A DNA stretch of 64,000 nt from Diabrotica undecimpunctata (lineage: Eukaryota; Arthropoda; Insecta; Coleoptera; Chrysomelidae): contig NC_092803.1 in assembly GCF_040954645.1 (NCBI RefSeq), forward strand, positions 83,624,417-83,688,416, read 5' to 3'. This document shows positions 61,580 to 64,000 of this stretch, piece by piece. Both the position numbers and the translations under genes were made by a program. A model generated the notes under the pieces. The model was not told the DNA's origin and searched no databases. It saw nothing but the letters and a program-made list of their open reading frames with translations. How positions within the stretch are numbered: position 1 is the first letter of the stretch; each line of letters begins with the position of its first letter.

Positions 61580-62876
61580 AAATATTTCTTTAAAATAATA
61601 ACTAATAGGTACAGTTCTAGAGATTTTTTGTTGCTACATTCGGAGACTACCTGTGAGATCCTTCGTCCTACCTGGTTATAATTTTCTAAGTAGGTATGTA
61701 CCTAATAACTATATTATTATTATTATGGCAAGTTTGTTTTAGTTATTTCGAAACTATTACCTATTTACAAATTCATTCACATTTACTTAAAACTCTCATG
61801 TAGAAATTGATTGTAAATAAAAGTTCAAAAGAAAAAACAAGGCTGTTTCGGGAATTCTATTATTTCCATTTTAATCGTATTTAATTGGAAATTTCCAGGT
61901 ATTATATTTGTGTTCTTGGAAATTGCTCAATTTGAATGCTACGTCGTGTTTAGTTTAAAACGCATATTATGACTAACGAGGGTTTTTCAAAAGGTTAATC
62001 TGACAATTCATCTACAGTTTGATGTCTTAACGGTAACATTTTATAAAAAGCAGTGGAAGATATTCTGTTGGGGAAATGCAAGGCGATACAATAGTTATTA
62101 ATTATTCTTACGTTTACTACTAAAAGTTTCGTTTATATTTTTAAGTTATTTTCTTTCTTGTTTGTTATGAATTTAAGATATTTATAAATGATAGGTTTTG
62201 ATTTTTACAAATTATTACCAACCAGAAGTATATTCGTGACATTTCATTATTATAAGGGAGAAAGTTTTGGATTTAAAATATAATATAATTTAGCACCTCG
62301 ACACCGTAAGGTACAAAAGGACGGCTTAAGTAAGTAAGTATAATTTAGCATTTGAGATGTTGTAAAATAAACATGTACATATTTGTTAAACTAAAAATAA
62401 TATAAATGAATGAAAATATTGTGTGTACATCTGGATTACACAATTAATTGTTAAGACGTAATAATAAGTAATATTTTGAATATAATATTTTTACATAACA
62501 TTTTAACAAAATATATTTAACATAAATTAACAATTTTACCGTTGACGCAAAAATATTTTTATGTGCAAGTTTCCTATTATTTTCCTTATTTTAAAAATAT
62601 ACACGCCACCATTGAACTACACGCGTCTCTCATCTCGGACCCCTCGAGGATCTATCATTTCTAAGCGATAACCTGACAATCCTATTGAATTTATAGTATA
62701 CCTGATAATGCGGACTGATAACTACTTAAGTCATTAACAAAGGGTATGGTAACAGAAAAATTACCTGAAAATACTACGTGATAATGACCATATTGAAGGT
62801 CAATCATTTCTATTGCGTTCTTTGAGATAGTAGGATCAAGAATTATTGTGAATCAGTGTGAGTTAGTGTTTTAAAA
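61580..62876. other. No supported gene
   Basis: AT-rich. Probably the 3' side of the IS630-like element and the 5' side of the MULE. I could not match terminal inverted repeats by eye. The final 60 bases before 62,877 could be leader of the MULE transcript. Confidence 0.45.
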
Positions 62877-64000
62877 ATGGATGTGCAAATTATTGAAACT
62901 TCGAAGGGAAAACTATGTGCATTGTATAAAGGGTACAGTTTTCGTATGAAAAAAACAAATAAAGATGGTTCGGTTTTTTAGAGTCGTTTGAAAGAGAAAA
63001 CTGAAAAATGTCGAGGCCACATAATTATGGATAATAACACAATCATTAAGGAAGCCGAACATCTGTGTAAGCCGAGTGTTGCAGCGACAGAAGTGAAGCA
63101 GTGTGTCTTCAATGCTCGAAAAAGAGCTAGGGAAGACAATAGTTATTTGCCGATGTCAAAAATATATCAAGATGAATTTCAAAGATTATATAGTCAAGGA
63201 CTGGATTTCGTGACAGACATCCCAAAATTCTCTTCAGTGAAAAGTGGTTTAAACGATTGTAGATAACGTGCACGTGGGCTGCTCACAGATCCAGCGGCAG
63301 CATCCGAAATAGTATTTCCAGAAAAAATTATTACAATGAGCGACAAAACGAAATTTTTATTTATCGACAAGACCACTCCATCGGGATACAGAATCTTGGT
63401 GTTTGCCAGCAACAAAGCTAGGGAGATTTTGGTTAACAGTAAGGACACTGTATTTATGGATGGAACATTCAAAAGCTGCAGTAAGCAATTTAGTCAAATA
63501 TATACCGTTCATATCGATATTGGTAGTACGTCAGAGGAGACAAATACAATTCCATTGATATTTGCGTTACTTCCTAACAAAACCAAAGAGACATACGATA
63601 TGTTATTTTCATCAATGAAAGAGAAACTACCAAATTGGAAACCATCTCTTATAAAACTGGATTTTGAACAGGCAGTGATTGGTGCCTTAGAAAATTATTT
63701 TCCCGAAGCCAAAATTTCTGGTTGTAATTTTCATTTCAATCAATGTATATGGAAAAATATTCAAAATATTGGACTTTGCACATAAGAATGTGTGCTGCGT
63801 TAGCGTATCTACCCATAGAAGATATCGATGATGGCTGGTTATGCATTCAAGAAACCCCTCCTATTTCTGAAAAAATGGAACAGTTTTATGACTACTTTGT
63901 CAAACAATAGTTAGAAAATACTCACATTACTAAGGAAATGTGGAATTGTCATGATCAAAGACATCGCAGTAATAACGTTTTAGAAGGTTGGAATTATCGT
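62877..64000 (+). pseudogene. MULE transposase with FLYWCH finger, cut by the window end
   Basis: ATG at 62,877. Residues 1-70 form a FLYWCH-type zinc finger (KGKLCALYKGYSFRMK...CRGHII...HLC), in which the WxC position is a TAG-Ser-Arg (62,979) and thus destroyed. A linker with SYLPMSKIYQDEFQ follows. After a second stop (63,264) the MULE core reads DTVFMDGTFKSCSKQFSQIY (first Asp), LIFALLPNKTKETYDMLF, SLIKLDFEQAVIGAL (second Asp) and GCNFHFNQCIWKNIQ (CxFH motif). At about 63,780 a frame change leads to MCAALAYLPIEDIDDGWLCI. The sequence then runs off the window before the final catalytic Glu region is complete. Confidence 0.9.

Overview
The window looks like AT-rich, transposon-dense euchromatin from a large insect genome. 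A beetle is my best guess, but this is an inference from transposon content and not proven. There is no sign of prokaryotic organisation: no operons, no ribosome-binding sites and no rRNA or tRNA genes. Introns have GT..AG borders, and almost every long reading frame belongs to a decayed mobile element.

The one host gene I can support is on the minus strand between 54,385 and 34,494. Four short exons (54,267-54,385; 44,317-44,370; 42,847-42,984; 34,494-34,589) have consensus splice sites and fully compatible phases. Joined, they encode a last membrane helix, a lysine-rich juxtamembrane stretch and a Pro/Tyr-rich cytoplasmic tail. This fits the C-terminus of a prominin-like pentaspan membrane protein. 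Both ends lie outside the recognised exons, because the first exon seen begins with an acceptor and the last ends with a donor. Its introns hold most of the 34-54 kb transposons.

Layout. 1-6.1 kb: LINE 3' ends, an IS630-like transposase relic and a badly decayed LINE. 6.2-7.4 kb: pogo/Tigger relic. 9.5-9.8 kb: a second copy of the 3.4-kb LINE tail. 9.8-12.6 kb: non-coding, with a 46-bp duplication and an array of about 40-bp hairpin repeats. 12.6-17.2 kb: four RTE-type LINE fragments, two of them carrying the endonuclease but lacking the reverse transcriptase core. 17.2-20.2 kb: a gutted Ty3/gypsy element. 21.9-24.8 kb: Jockey-like and RTE-like LINE pieces, then a decayed protein with a Cys-rich module. 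25-32.4 kb: mostly non-coding, with MITE-like elements, palindromes and two tandem arrays. 32.4-34.4 kb: an 81-bp cruciform and a 1.8-kb foldback element with 51-bp sub-repeats. 34.8-35.2 kb: a tRNA-derived SINE ending in (TA)n. 36.0-42.2 kb: an errantivirus-type Ty3/gypsy provirus with 191-bp LTRs and a TGTT target duplication, inserted in a mariner-type transposase that itself lies in a prominin-like intron. 47.9-48.8 kb: piggyBac relic with a tandemly duplicated 3' end. 55.5-59.3 kb: three Penelope-like copies, two of them head to head. 59.3-61.6 kb: a LINE RNase H region and an IS630-like transposase. 62.9-64 kb: a FLYWCH/MULE transposase cut by the window end.

The genes do not form a pathway. 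Apart from the prominin-like gene, the content is layered mobile-element debris from most major eukaryotic transposon classes. Long (TA)n tracts recur next to LINE and SINE tails. I read the sequence by eye, so edges of pseudogenes are approximate unless LTR, splice or target-duplication evidence is cited.
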